Origin: Neisseria sicca
Lineage (GTDB): Bacteria; Pseudomonadota; Gammaproteobacteria; Burkholderiales; Neisseriaceae
Direction: 5' to 3'
DNA length: 64,000 bases
NCBI RefSeq assembly: GCF_003044565.1
Contig: NZ_POXG01000008.1
Location: 62,001 to 126,000 of the forward strand
Shown here: positions 8,867-18,495 of the stretch, one piece after another
Position numbering within the stretch: position 1 is the stretch's first letter
Layout: the number at the start of each line of letters is the position of its first letter
Made by a program: the position numbers and the translations under genes
The notes under the pieces: generated by a model
Seen by the model: the letters and a program-made list of their open reading frames with translations, nothing else
Told to the model about the DNA's origin: nothing
The model's database searches: none

Positions 8867-9559
8867 ATGAGTTATCAGGATTTCATCAGCCAAACCGAAG
8901 CACAATACGGCATCTCCCTGCCCAACCTATACAAACGCCTCGCAGCCGACGGTATGTTGGACTGGGGAGAGGCTGGCAGAAACTGGTATAGCGACACCTT
9001 TCCCAAGTTACTCAAGCATCCGCCCCTACTGTTGGTCGGCTCAGCATTTGAACTGCCTCACACCGACGAATTGCAGGGAATCAACGAACAGCTATGCGAC
9101 GACAGTGAATGGAGGAGTTTAAAACCCGAATACCGTGGCAAACTCATCGCCTTTGCCGAAGCGGGTAACGGCGATTACTACGCATTCGACTACCGCCAAA
9201 AAGGCGAACCATGTATCACACGCCTGTATCACGACGACGACTTCAGTGTAGTAGAAGCCGCAAACTTAGCAGACTTCATCTTCCGCAGGCTGCTCCAAGC
9301 CCAAGCGGACTATTTCCCCGAAGAAGATACCTCTCCCGAAGACTACCGCAGACAACTGTTTGCCCAATTGGAAAGCCACCGCCCCTACCTCTCCGCCGAA
9401 CAATATGAATTCCTCCGACAAACCTATCAAAAAACCTATCAAAAAGACCGATGGGGCGGATTGTTCATGTTGAGTGACGAAGAAACCAGTGCCGCCGAAC
9501 AACGGTTCATCTCATGCGAACGGCTGGACGAAGAATTCGAACCTTTCGACTACGACTAG
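8867..9559 (+). CDS. SUKH (SMI1/KNR4)-like protein
   Basis: This 230-residue soluble acidic protein has no signal peptide. The N-terminal half resembles the SMI1/KNR4 (SUKH) fold: an LYKRL...DG.LDWGE opening, an aromatic/acidic core near [13 protein letters not shown] (residue about 92), then an alpha-helical tail. SUKH proteins often act as immunity proteins against polymorphic or contact-dependent toxins, but many have unknown roles. No toxin gene lies beside it. The ATG follows a good AAAGGAA ribosome site. It sits between a Correia element and an inverted uptake pair, which suggests a small mobile cassette. The family call is moderate and the immunity role is inference. Confidence 0.6.
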
Positions 9560-9673
9560 CGGATATATTGGTTTCGGTTTAAATCAGGATAAAATACTAA
9601 AGAAAAAAGATGTAAGAAAACACCGCATTGTTTACATAACAGGTGTAGATTGAATTGGAAACCCAACTTTCAC

Positions 9674-9705
9674 AAAGGTCGTCTGAAAGTTTTCAGACGA
9701 CCTTT
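9674..9705. terminator. Uptake-word hairpin between the SUKH gene and the ABC permease
   Basis: AAAGGTCGTCTGAAA is followed by TTTCAGACGACCTTT after two bases. The tight stem with T tail lies 115 bases after the SUKH stop codon. Confidence 0.7.
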
Positions 9706-9753
9706 GCTTCGTATTCGTTACAATAGCTGTTTTAGTCCCTGCGTACCTGTTCC

Positions 9754-11283
9754 ATGAAAACTCCGTTTCGTTTGTTTCCTACCACTGTTTTGCTTGCGCT
9801 GCTGCCTTTGGGCTTCTTGGCGGTGATGGTGGTTGCGCCATTGGTGGCAATGGCGGCTTATGACGGGTCGGCTTGGTCATTGGTATTGGCTGATGATTAT
9901 ATGCAGCATCGTTTGGTTTGGACGGTGGTTCAGGCGGCGGTCACTTGTGTGCTGGTTTTGCTGCTTGGGATTCCGGTGGGGTGGTCGTTGGCGAGGTTGT
10001 CGTTTCGCGGGCGTGAGATGATTTTGCGGCTTTTGATGCTGCCGTTTGTGATGCCGACTTTGGTGGTCGGGGTCGGCGTGTTGGCTTTGTTCGGGGCAAA
10101 CGGTGTGTTGTGGGCGGGCTGGCAGGATACGCCGTATTTGTTGCTTTACGGTAATGTATTTTTCAACTTGCCTGTGTTGGTGCGCGCGGCGTATCAGGGA
10201 TTTTTGCAGGTGCCGCAGGCTAGGCTGCAGTCGGCGCAGACACTAGGTGCGGGGGCTTGGCAGCGGTTTTGCTTTGTGGAATGGCCGGTGTTGCGCCCTT
10301 GGTTGGCGGGCGGGGCTTGTTTGGTATTTTTGTATTGTTTTTCGGGTTTCGGACTGGCTTTGTTGCTTGGTGGCAGCCGTTATACGACGGTTGAGGTGGA
10401 AATTTATCAGTTGGTGATGTATGAGCTGGATATGGCTCAGGCGTCGGTTTTGGTGTGGATGGTGTTGGGTGTGACGGCGCTGGCGGGGCTGCTGTATGCG
10501 TATTTGAGCCGGCAAACGGCTTCTGATAAGGCGGTTCGTGCTTTGCTGCCGCATCGTCCGCAATCTTTCGGCGAACGTGTTTTGCTGGTTTTTTCTTTAA
10601 TGGTGTTGCTGCTGTGTTGCCTGCTGCCTTTGGCGGCGGTGGTTTTTCTGGCGGCGTCGGCAGGCGGGTCTTGGGGCGTGTTGTTGGAACGGGAAACCTT
10701 GGCGGCGGGATGGAATACGCTGCGGTTTTCGGGGATGGCGGTTTTGACGGCGGTTGTGTTGGGGGTGATGTATGCGGCGGTTGCGCGACGGGTGGCGTGG
10801 GTACGCGGTTTGGTGTTTTTGCCGTTTATGGTTTCGCCTGTCTGCATTGCCGCCGGTATATTGCTGCTTTATCCGCAATGGACGGCATCGCTGCCTTTGT
10901 TGGTCGCTACTTATGCGCTGCTGGCGTATCCGTTTGTGGCAAAAGATGTGCTGGCGGCTTGGGACGATTTGCCTGAAGATTATGTGTCGGCTGCGCGCGG
11001 TATGGGGGCAAATGCTTTTCAGACGACCTTGTATGTGACCGCTCCATTATTGAGACCCGCCTTGCGACGCGGTTTGACTTTGGCTGCGGCAACCTGTATC
11101 GGAGAGTTTGCCGCCACGCTGTTTTTGTCGCGCCCTGAGTGGCAGACGCTGACCACTTTGATTTATTCGTATCTGGGTAGGGCAGGGGCAGACAATTATG
11201 CGCGGGCAATGGTGTTGACGACGGTTTTGATGCTGCTGTCGCTGATGGTGTTTTTACTGTTGGACGAACGTGAAAAAACTTGA
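9754..11283 (+). CDS. ABC transporter permease, fused FbpB/ThiP type
   Basis: This 509-residue inner-membrane protein carries two copies of the binding-protein-dependent permease module in one chain, about 6 + 6 helices. Each half has an EAA-like loop: the first near residue 165 (SAQTLGAGAWQRF), the second near 420 (AARGMGANAFQTT). This fused layout is typical of iron(III) (FbpB) and thiamine (ThiP) importers. The solute-binding protein and ATPase are not adjacent, so the substrate is open. Many TTG/GTG codons and valine/leucine-rich helices give it a G-plus-T-rich coding strand. An uptake word at about 11017 is translated as part of the second EAA region. Confidence 0.82.
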   Translation: MKTPFRLFPTTVLLALLPLGFLAVMVVAPLVAMAAYDGSAWSLVLADDYMQHRLVWTVVQAAVTCVLVLLLGIPVGWSLARLSFRGREMILRLLMLPFVMPTLVVGVGVLALFGANGVLWAGWQDTPYLLLYGNVFFNLPVLVRAAYQGFLQVPQARLQSAQTLGAGAWQRFCFVEWPVLRPWLAGGACLVFLYCFSGFGLALLLGGSRYTTVEVEIYQLVMYELDMAQASVLVWMVLGVTALAGLLYAYLSRQTASDKAVRALLPHRPQSFGERVLLVFSLMVLLLCCLLPLAAVVFLAASAGGSWGVLLERETLAAGWNTLRFSGMAVLTAVVLGVMYAAVARRVAWVRGLVFLPFMVSPVCIAAGILLLYPQWTASLPLLVATYALLAYPFVAKDVLAAWDDLPEDYVSAARGMGANAFQTTLYVTAPLLRPALRRGLTLAAATCIGEFAATLFLSRPEWQTLTTLIYSYLGRAGADNYARAMVLTTVLMLLSLMVFLLLDEREKT

Positions 11284-11316
11284 TGTCCGCTTTTGAAATG
11301 TAGCATGATGTTTATA

Positions 11317-11347
11317 GAGGTCGTCTGAAAACATTTCAGACGACCTC
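11317..11347. terminator. Uptake-word hairpin after the ABC permease
   Basis: GAGGTCGTCTGAAA pairs with TTTCAGACGACCTC across a three-base loop, 34 bases past the permease stop codon. Confidence 0.75.
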
Positions 11348-11383
11348 AAATCCATTTAGATTGTCAGCAATTCCATTCAAAAA

Positions 11384-11540
11384 TATAGTGGATTAACTTT
11401 AAACCAGTACGGCGTTGCCTCGCCTTAGCTCAAAGAGAACGATTCTCTAAGGTGCTGAAGCACCAAGTGAATCGGTTCCGTACTATCTGTACTGTCTGCG
11501 GCTTCGTCGCCTTGTCCTAATTTAAATTTAATCCACTATA
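11384..11540. mobile_element. Correia element, full-length 157 bp, upstream of parC
   Basis: The left TATAGTGGATTAAC and right TTAATCCACTATA termini are both intact, and the central 50-bp insert is present. The right end reads CACTATAAAA, a -10-like sequence pointing toward parC about 90 bases away. Confidence 0.93.
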
Positions 11541-11632
11541 AAAAGATACGTGGCGAAACCATGCCCCGACATTTTTATTTTCATTCGCTATCCTTTACAA
11601 TACCTTCCTTTATCTTTCATTCCAGCTTCCTT

Positions 11633-13942
11633 ATGAACGAACACGTTTCCGTCCCATCCCCCGTCGGCGAAGACTACCTGCTGTTAGGTCAGTACGCCGA
11701 ACGCGCCTATCTCGAATACGCCATGAGCGTGGTCAAAGGCCGCGCGCTGCCTGAAGTTTCAGACGGCCAGAAGCCCGTGCAACGGCGCATTTTGTTTGCC
11801 ATGCGCGATATGGGTTTGACGGCGGGGGCGAAGCCGGTGAAATCGGCACGCGTGGTCGGCGAGATTTTGGGTAAATACCACCCGCACGGCGACAGTTCCG
11901 CCTATGAAGCGATGGTGCGGATGGCGCAGGATTTTACCTTGCGCTATCCCTTAATCGACGGCATCGGCAACTTCGGTTCGCGCGACGGCGACGGGGCGGC
12001 GGCGATGCGTTACACCGAAGCGCGGCTGACGCCGATTGCGGAATTGCTGTTGTCCGAAATCAATCAGGGGACGGTGGATTTCGTGCCGAACTACGACGGC
12101 GCGTTTGACGAACCGCTGCACCTGCCCGCCCGCCTGCCTATGGTGTTGCTCAACGGTGCGTCAGGCATCGCGGTAGGCATGGCGACTGAAATTCCGTCGC
12201 ACAATTTGAACGAAGTCACGCAGGCGGCGATTGCGCTGTTGAAGAAGCCGACGCTGGAAACCGCTGACCTGATGCAATATATTCCCGCTCCCGACTTTGC
12301 CGGCGGCGGTCAAATCATCACGCCGGCGGACGAATTGCGCCGGATTTACGAAACCGGCAAGGGCAGCGTGCGCGTGCGTGCGCGTTACGAAATCGAGAAG
12401 CTGGCGCGCGGGCAATGGCGCGTGATTGTGACCGAGCTGCCGCCGAACGCCAATTCTGCCAAAATCCTTGCCGAAATCGAAGAGCAGACCAACCCGAAAC
12501 CGAAAGCGGGTAAAAAGCAGCTCAACCAAGACCAGCTCAACACCAAAAAGCTGATGCTGGATTTAATCGACCGCGTGCGCGACGAGTCCGATGGCGAACA
12601 TCCCGTGCGCCTTGTGTTTGAACCGAAATCCAGCCGCATCGATACTGATACCTTCATCAACACGCTGATGGCACAGACTTCGCTGGAAGGCAATGTGTCC
12701 ATGAACTTGGTGATGATGGGGCTGGACAACCGCCCCGCGCAGAAAAACCTGAAAACGATTTTGCAGGAATGGTTGGATTTCCGCGTCGTGACCGTAACAC
12801 GTCGTCTGAAATTCCGTTTGAACCAAGTGGAAAAACGGCTGCACATCCTCGAAGGTCGTCTGAAAGTCTTTCTGCATATCGACGAAGTGATTAAAGTTAT
12901 CCGCGAGTCAGACGATCCGAAAACTGATTTGAGGGCGGCGTTCGGGCTGACCGAAATTCAAGCCGAAGACATTTTGGAAATCCGCCTGCGCCAGTTGGCG
13001 CGTTTGGAAGGGTTCAAACTCGAAAAAGAATTGAACGAATTGCGCGAAGAACAAGGTCGTCTGAATATTCTTTTGGGCGACGAAAACGAAAAACGCAAGC
13101 TGATTATCAAAGAGATGCAGGCGGACATGAAGCAGTTCGGCGACGCGCGCCGCACGCTGGTGGAAGAAGCCGGACGCGCAGTGCTGACACAAACCACCAC
13201 CAATGAACCCATTACGCTGATTCTGTCGGAAAAAGGCTGGATACGCAGCCGTGCCGGGCACAACCTTGATTTGAGCCAAACCGCATTCAAAGAAGGCGAC
13301 CGCCTCAAACAAACCCTTGAAGGCCGCACCGTTTTACCCGTTGTCATCCTCGATTCATTGGGCAGAACCTACACGCTTGATGCCGCCGAAATCCCCGGCG
13401 GACGCGGCGATGGCGTGCCGGTTTCATCGTTAATCGAGCTGCAAAACGGCGCGAAACCCGTCGCTATGCTCACCGGACAGCCCGAACAGCATTACCTACT
13501 CTCAGGCAGCGGCGGCTACGGCTTCATCACCAAGCTGGGCGACATGGTCGGACGCGTGAAAGCGGGCAAAGTGGTGATGACCGTGGACAGCGGCGAAACC
13601 GTCCTGCCGCCGATTGCGGTTTATGCCTCTTCTCTCATCAATCCCGACTGCAAAATCGTACTGGCCAGCAGCGACCACCGCCTTTTGGCGTTTTCCATCG
13701 GCGAACTTAAAGTCATGCCCAAAGGGCGCGGTTTGCAGTTGATGTCGCTGACCGACGGCGCGTCTTTGGAACACGTCCTTGTTACCACGTCTGCGGAATT
13801 CATCGTCGAAACCGTCGGCAAGCGCGGTGCGGTGCATCAGGAAAAATTGCGTATTTGCGACATCGACGGCAAACGCGGCAAAAAAGGGAAGGTTTTGGAC
13901 ATCTCAGGTCGTCTGAAAACTTTGTCCGCTGCCTCCGCATAA
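11633..13942 (+). CDS. parC: DNA topoisomerase IV subunit A (ParC)
   Basis: This 769-residue subunit cuts and rejoins DNA in the decatenating topoisomerase IV together with ParE. The catalytic tyrosine is Y127 in [10 protein letters not shown]. The quinolone-resistance region [12 protein letters not shown] carries D87, S88, S89 and E92, equal to unmutated gonococcal D86, S87, S88 and E91, so no resistance change is visible. The C-terminal beta-propeller spans about residues 490-750. The start at MNEHVSVP fits the family; the frame is open 24 codons further upstream, but that peptide is encoded by leader DNA. Several uptake words lie inside the gene, translated as GRLK or similar. Confidence 0.96.
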   Translation: MNEHVSVPSPVGEDYLLLGQYAERAYLEYAMSVVKGRALPEVSDGQKPVQRRILFAMRDMGLTAGAKPVKSARVVGEILGKYHPHGDSSAYEAMVRMAQDFTLRYPLIDGIGNFGSRDGDGAAAMRYTEARLTPIAELLLSEINQGTVDFVPNYDGAFDEPLHLPARLPMVLLNGASGIAVGMATEIPSHNLNEVTQAAIALLKKPTLETADLMQYIPAPDFAGGGQIITPADELRRIYETGKGSVRVRARYEIEKLARGQWRVIVTELPPNANSAKILAEIEEQTNPKPKAGKKQLNQDQLNTKKLMLDLIDRVRDESDGEHPVRLVFEPKSSRIDTDTFINTLMAQTSLEGNVSMNLVMMGLDNRPAQKNLKTILQEWLDFRVVTVTRRLKFRLNQVEKRLHILEGRLKVFLHIDEVIKVIRESDDPKTDLRAAFGLTEIQAEDILEIRLRQLARLEGFKLEKELNELREEQGRLNILLGDENEKRKLIIKEMQADMKQFGDARRTLVEEAGRAVLTQTTTNEPITLILSEKGWIRSRAGHNLDLSQTAFKEGDRLKQTLEGRTVLPVVILDSLGRTYTLDAAEIPGGRGDGVPVSSLIELQNGAKPVAMLTGQPEQHYLLSGSGGYGFITKLGDMVGRVKAGKVVMTVDSGETVLPPIAVYASSLINPDCKIVLASSDHRLLAFSIGELKVMPKGRGLQLMSLTDGASLEHVLVTTSAEFIVETVGKRGAVHQEKLRICDIDGKRGKKGKVLDISGRLKTLSAASA

Positions 13943-14105
13943 ACAACAAAAGGCGCGGTAACACATTGAAAACCTAGAAAACACGGTCGTTTTATGTTAT
14001 GCTGACAAAATTAAAAAAATATTTACGACCGTCTGCGGAAATATCGCAGAACGATTTCAAAACAGGTACTAATAATGATAAAAATAAACAAAAAGGGTTG
14101 CGGAT

Positions 14106-15695
14106 ATGAGTAAATCCGGCTTTCAGGAACTGGGAAACCTGAGCGAGCGGATACCCGGTTTAATCAATATCGCCCGTATTGCCATCGTGCTGCCGCTGTT
14201 GGTCATGCATGCTTTCGGCGTTTACAGCAGTGGTGCCCATGTCGGCATGTCATTCCCGCCCGTCGAATTTTACAGTTGGGCAGCGCTGTATTCCTTCCTC
14301 ATCTTGTTATCCGTCGCCCGTCCGGACTGGCAATGGCAGACTTTGGATTTGCCCAATGCCAGCGCAGTCGTCGATATTTCGATGATGATGATACTGGTGT
14401 ATATCGCCGGCGGAGTCGATTCGGGCTTCGGCATCCTTGTCCTTCCTTTCGTCGCGACGTCCTGCCTCCTCAGCTACGGGCATTACCCCATGCTGTACGC
14501 AGGTTATGCGTCCATGCTGTTTTTCTTCAATCTACTGCTCGACGGCAGCATCCGCCTGCATCCGTTTGATTGGGATACGCAGCCCCTGATTACTACGGTC
14601 CTGCTCTGTGGCGCGTGTTATCTTGTTGCCATGCTGACTTCGTTTGCCGCCCGCTATTTGGAGCAGGCGACCGAATCCGCCAGCCGCCATCAGCTTGCCT
14701 ACCGCCGCATCAGCGGGTTGAACCGCCTCGTTCTCAACCGCGTGCAGGAAGCCGTTATCGTCATCGACAGCACCCAGCGCGTCTGGCTTTTCAACAAACA
14801 GGCAAAAACCTATTTCCCCGGTTTGGTGGTTGACCAGCAGGAAGTCGTGTTCGGCGAATTGGTTACACGTTGGCAATATCACCCCGACAAACCGTTTGAA
14901 ACCGATATCCACATCTTCCAACACGCCATGCACGTCCGCGCCGTCCCGCTGATTCAGGAACAGACGGAACTGCTCATGCTGTATGTCCGTTCGCTGCGTG
15001 AAGTCGCGGCAGAGGCCATGTCCACCAAGCTCACCTCGCTCGGACAGCTTACCGCGAACCTCGCCCACGAAATCCGCAATCCGATGTCCGCCATCCGCCA
15101 CGCCAGCGATTTGCTGCAAGAAAGTGATGACGATGCCGAACCCGATCCCGTTAAAGCCAAGCTTTGCGGCATCATCGACAGCAACATCCAGCGCATCGAT
15201 AAAATGTTGGAAGACATCTCACTGCTCAACAAACGCGATAACATCAGCCGCGAGCCGATTAACCTGATGAAATTCTGGCTCGACTTCAAACAAGAGTTCA
15301 CGCTCAACAATTCCGAAGCCATCGGCTGCCTGCGCATGAACATGGACGGCAACAACCTTACCGTCCTCGCTGATGTGATGCACATCCAACAAATCATGTG
15401 GAACCTCTGCAATAACGCTTGGCGACACAGCCGTCAGGACGAGAATGCGATTACCGTCCTGATCCGTCCCAGCGGCAGAATGCACATTTCCATCGTCGTT
15501 GCCGATAACGGCAAAGGCATTTCGCCCGAAGTCCGCAACCATCTCTTTGAGCCGTTCTACACCACTGAAAAACAGGGTACGGGATTGGGATTGTACGTTG
15601 CCCGCGAACTGGCGCACGCCAATATGGGTCAACTCCATTACCACCCCGAAATGAACGGATTTGAACTGATTTTACCGAGAGAACACAATGAGTAA
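14106..15695 (+). CDS. pilS: Sensor histidine kinase PilS
   Basis: This 529-residue membrane sensor kinase has about six hydrophobic helices in residues 20-190 and a PAS-like region at about 200-290. The phosphoacceptor motif is LAHEIRNPMSAIRHAS with His321. The ATPase boxes are NNAWRHS, DNGKGIS and GTGLGLYVARELA. It overlaps the regulator gene by eight bases, so the two are translationally coupled. PilS phosphorylates PilR; the pair controls type IV pilin expression in Pseudomonas and has been linked to pilus control in commensal Neisseria. The long N-terminal membrane domain supports PilS over NtrB. Confidence 0.88.
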   Translation: MSKSGFQELGNLSERIPGLINIARIAIVLPLLVMHAFGVYSSGAHVGMSFPPVEFYSWAALYSFLILLSVARPDWQWQTLDLPNASAVVDISMMMILVYIAGGVDSGFGILVLPFVATSCLLSYGHYPMLYAGYASMLFFFNLLLDGSIRLHPFDWDTQPLITTVLLCGACYLVAMLTSFAARYLEQATESASRHQLAYRRISGLNRLVLNRVQEAVIVIDSTQRVWLFNKQAKTYFPGLVVDQQEVVFGELVTRWQYHPDKPFETDIHIFQHAMHVRAVPLIQEQTELLMLYVRSLREVAAEAMSTKLTSLGQLTANLAHEIRNPMSAIRHASDLLQESDDDAEPDPVKAKLCGIIDSNIQRIDKMLEDISLLNKRDNISREPINLMKFWLDFKQEFTLNNSEAIGCLRMNMDGNNLTVLADVMHIQQIMWNLCNNAWRHSRQDENAITVLIRPSGRMHISIVVADNGKGISPEVRNHLFEPFYTTEKQGTGLGLYVARELAHANMGQLHYHPEMNGFELILPREHNE

Positions 15696-17292
15696 GCTGC
15701 AAGACCCAGTATTGGTCGTCGACGACGAGGCCGACATCCGTGACTTGATGGAAATGACGCTGATGAAGATGGGGCTGCGCGTGCAGACCGCCGTCGGCGT
15801 AGAAGATGCCAAAGACAAGCTCGACAACAACGATTACTCCCTCGTCTTGACCGATATGCGGATGCCCGACGGCTCCGGTCTCGAAGTCGTCCAATACATA
15901 GACGAACTCATGCTCGACACCCCTGTCGCGGTCATTACCGCCTTCGGTAATGCCGACCAGGCGGTCGAAGCGCTGAATGCGGGCGCGTTCGACTACCTGC
16001 AAAAACCGATTACCCTTTCCCAACTGCGCTCGCTGGTTAAATCCGCCGTTTCCGTTTCCAACAGTACGGACGAGATTGCCCAGCCGCCGATAGAAAAACC
16101 GTCTGCACCCGTCGCCGCCGCATTCAACAAACCGAAAACTCCGCCCAAACCGCCCAAGCGCGATTTGAGCGGCTCCGTTACCGTTCCTGAAGGCCTGCGT
16201 TCGATGAAAGAACGCTTTGCCACCGGCGAAATCGCCATGCGTTCGAACGAAGACGTGCCGGAATTGGGCGGCGAAGAAGATATGCCGCGGCTACTCGGCA
16301 GTTCGCCCCAAATGGTCGAAGTCCGCCACCTGATCCGCCGCCTCGCCCGCAGCGGCGTGCCCGTTTATATTTCCGGCGAATCGGGTACCGGTAAAGAACA
16401 GGCTGCGCGTACCATCCACGAATTGTCCGATCGTGCTGACAAGCCCTTTATCGCCGTCAACTGCGGCGCGATTCCTGAAAATCTGATGGAAAGCGAATTC
16501 TTCGGCTACAAAAAAGGCAGCTTTACCGGCGCCGACCAAGACCGTCTCGGCTTTTTCCAACACGCCGACGGCGGTACGCTGTTCCTCGACGAAGTTGCCG
16601 ACTTGCCGCTAGCCATGCAAGTCAAACTCCTGCGCGCCATCCAAGAAAAAGCTGTACGCCGCATCGGTGATGCCCGCGAAACTTTCGTCGATGTCCGCAT
16701 CATCTGCGCTACCCACAAAAACCTCGAAGCCCTTGTTGACAGCGGCGCATTCCGTCAAGACTTATATTACCGCCTCAACGTCGTTACCCTGCACATGCCG
16801 CCCCTGCGCGAAATGCGTGAGGACTTGGGCGCGCTGATTCTGTACCTACTCTACAAACACCGCCACGGTACGCAAACCTACAAACTCAGCCCCAAAGCGC
16901 AAGAAGCCCTGCTGCATTACAGCTATCCCGGCAACTTCCGCGAACTCGAAAACATCCTCGAACGCGCCGTCGCTCTGACTGTCGGACAAGTTATCCAACT
17001 GGATGATTTGCAAATCCAAAATACGCCGACACCGAAAAACGACCATCCAAACCTTGATCTCGACGACATCGCCGATTCCGAAACACGAAAAGGCGAAACT
17101 TTGGATCACCAGCCGCTTCCGCCGTTTGACCCGCGCACCATGCAGATTCAAGATTACCTTGACCAAATCGAGCGCGGCATTATCGAACAAGCGTTGCAGC
17201 AAACCCGTTACAACCGCACTCAGGCAGCCAAGCTTTTGGGCATCAGCTTCCGCTCCATGCGCTACCGTATGGAACGTTTGGACATCAATTAA
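15688..17292 (+). CDS. pilR: Sigma-54-dependent response regulator PilR
   Basis: This 534-residue protein has three domains. The receiver domain (1-120) has the phosphoacceptor Asp56 in LTDMRMPDG. The AAA+ domain (about 205-440) has Walker A GESGTGKE, Walker B GGTLFLDEV and a sigma-54 contact loop GSFTGA (GAFTGA in most relatives). A Fis-type helix-turn-helix lies at the end (TQAAKLLGIS). A long proline-rich linker lies at 125-200. It acts on promoters using RpoN, so a working sigma-54 gene should be present elsewhere. It is cotranscribed with pilS, whose last eight bases it overlaps. Confidence 0.9.
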   Translation: MSKLQDPVLVVDDEADIRDLMEMTLMKMGLRVQTAVGVEDAKDKLDNNDYSLVLTDMRMPDGSGLEVVQYIDELMLDTPVAVITAFGNADQAVEALNAGAFDYLQKPITLSQLRSLVKSAVSVSNSTDEIAQPPIEKPSAPVAAAFNKPKTPPKPPKRDLSGSVTVPEGLRSMKERFATGEIAMRSNEDVPELGGEEDMPRLLGSSPQMVEVRHLIRRLARSGVPVYISGESGTGKEQAARTIHELSDRADKPFIAVNCGAIPENLMESEFFGYKKGSFTGADQDRLGFFQHADGGTLFLDEVADLPLAMQVKLLRAIQEKAVRRIGDARETFVDVRIICATHKNLEALVDSGAFRQDLYYRLNVVTLHMPPLREMREDLGALILYLLYKHRHGTQTYKLSPKAQEALLHYSYPGNFRELENILERAVALTVGQVIQLDDLQIQNTPTPKNDHPNLDLDDIADSETRKGETLDHQPLPPFDPRTMQIQDYLDQIERGIIEQALQQTRYNRTQAAKLLGISFRSMRYRMERLDIN

Positions 17293-17400
17293 GCTTGCAC
17301 TTTATATTGTCTGCACGGTTAGGAAGCAAGCCCCGAATATGTGCTTCAAATCTCAAACCGCGTATCTGCCATTCAGTCGGATACGCGGTTTTTGGCGTTC

Positions 17401-17434
17401 GAGAGGTCGTCTGAAAATTTTCAGACGACCTCTC
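17401..17434. terminator. Perfect uptake-word palindrome after pilR
   Basis: GAGAGGTCGTCTGAAAA is followed directly by its full complement, giving a 34-base perfect palindrome that extends the uptake words by GA/TC at the ends. Confidence 0.75.
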
Positions 17435-17468
17435 TGTTTTAGGAGATTTGTGGATAAATACGGTTGAA

Positions 17469-17625
17469 TATAGTGGATTAACTTTAAATCAGGACAAGGC
17501 GGCGAAGCCGCAGACAGTACAGATAGTACGGAACCGATTCACTTGGTGCTTCAGCACCTTAGAGAATCGTTCTCTTTGAGCTAAGGCGAGGCAACGCCGT
17601 ACTGGTTTAAAGTTAATTCACTATA
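17469..17625. mobile_element. Correia element, full-length 157 bp, reversed
   Basis: It is in the opposite orientation to the first two copies: the GCGGCGAAGCCGCAG arm comes first. The right terminus is TTAATTCACTATA with one mismatch. Its end again creates CACTATAAAATG toward ftsE. Confidence 0.92.
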
Positions 17626-17736
17626 AAATGGTGGCGACAATCACACTTGTAATATTGTGTTGTAAAGCCGTCAGTCCGACGCTTTGCCTACCGCCGTCCA
17701 TATCCGAGCAAACTATCAAAAAAACGCCGAAATCTT

Positions 17737-17742
17737 TATAAT
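17737..17742 (+). promoter_or_regulatory. Candidate -10 box of ftsEX
   Basis: A perfect TATAAT lies 103 bases before the ftsE ATG. The -35 position (TATCAA, 17-base spacer) is weak, so the call rests on the -10 alone. Confidence 0.35.
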
Positions 17743-17844
17743 TCGGCACATATCCTATTTTTCAGACGACCTATCTCCGATAGCGTATCCTTTTGTGGAT
17801 TAACTGTGGATAAGTTTGTCCTGACCCCTTTCCAGGAATACCTT

Positions 17845-18495
17845 ATGATCCGTTTCGAACAAGTTTCCAAAACCTATCCCGGCGGTTTTGAAGCCCTGAA
17901 AAACGTCAGCTTCCAAATCAAAAAAGGCGAAATGATATTTATCGCCGGCCATTCCGGCTCCGGCAAGTCCACCATCCTCAAGCTGATTTCCGGTATTACC
18001 AAGCCCAGCAAAGGCAAAGTGTGGTTCAACAACCAAGACTTGGGCGAATTGAGCGACAACCAAATCGGCTTCATGCGCCAACATATCGGCATCGTGTTCC
18101 AGGACCACAAAATCCTCTATGACCGCAACGTCCTGCAAAACGTCATCCTGCCGCTGCGGATTATCGGTTATCAGCCGCGCAAAGCCGAAGAGCGCGCCCG
18201 CATCGCTATTGAAAAAGTCGGCTTGAAAGGACGCGAATTGGACGATCCCGTAACCCTGTCGGGCGGCGAACAGCAACGATTGTGTATCGCCCGTGCCGTC
18301 GTCCACCAACCGAGCCTCCTGATTGCCGACGAACCCTCCGCCAACCTCGACCGCGCCTACGCGCTCGACATCATGGAATTGTTCAAAACCTTCCACGAAG
18401 CAGGAACCACCGTCATCGTCGCCGCCCATGACGAAACCCTCATGGCAGACTACGGCCACCGCATCCTGCGCCTCTCGAAAGGACGACTCGCATGA
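17845..18495 (+). CDS. ftsE: Cell-division ATPase FtsE
   Basis: This 216-residue ABC ATPase partners FtsX at the divisome and drives peptidoglycan hydrolase activation at the septum. Walker A is GHSGSGKST (residues 35-43), the signature is LSGGEQQRL near 138, and Walker B is LLIADEPSANLD near 157. The start MIRFEQVSKTYPGG is the family start and 13 codons inside the longest open frame. The last four bases overlap ftsX, the usual ATGA-type coupling. Confidence 0.95.
   Translation: MIRFEQVSKTYPGGFEALKNVSFQIKKGEMIFIAGHSGSGKSTILKLISGITKPSKGKVWFNNQDLGELSDNQIGFMRQHIGIVFQDHKILYDRNVLQNVILPLRIIGYQPRKAEERARIAIEKVGLKGRELDDPVTLSGGEQQRLCIARAVVHQPSLLIADEPSANLDRAYALDIMELFKTFHEAGTTVIVAAHDETLMADYGHRILRLSKGRLA

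Larger units (their letters stand above)
11284..11632. other. Permease-parC intergenic region
   Basis: It holds a terminator-like uptake pair, a full Correia element, and about 90 bases of T-rich leader before the parC ATG. The open frame running upstream to 11561 is not conserved protein. Confidence 0.6.
17293..17844. other. pilR-ftsE intergenic region
   Basis: These 552 bases hold an uptake-word terminator, a full Correia element, a lone uptake word near 17761 and a candidate ftsE promoter with TATAAT at 17737. The reading frame continuing upstream of ftsE to 17806 is not conserved. Confidence 0.6.

Noticed and set aside
9560-9600. Correia-like GGTTTAAATCAGGATAAA after the SUKH gene
   Set aside because: Only about 18 bases match the inner end of the element and no terminus is present.
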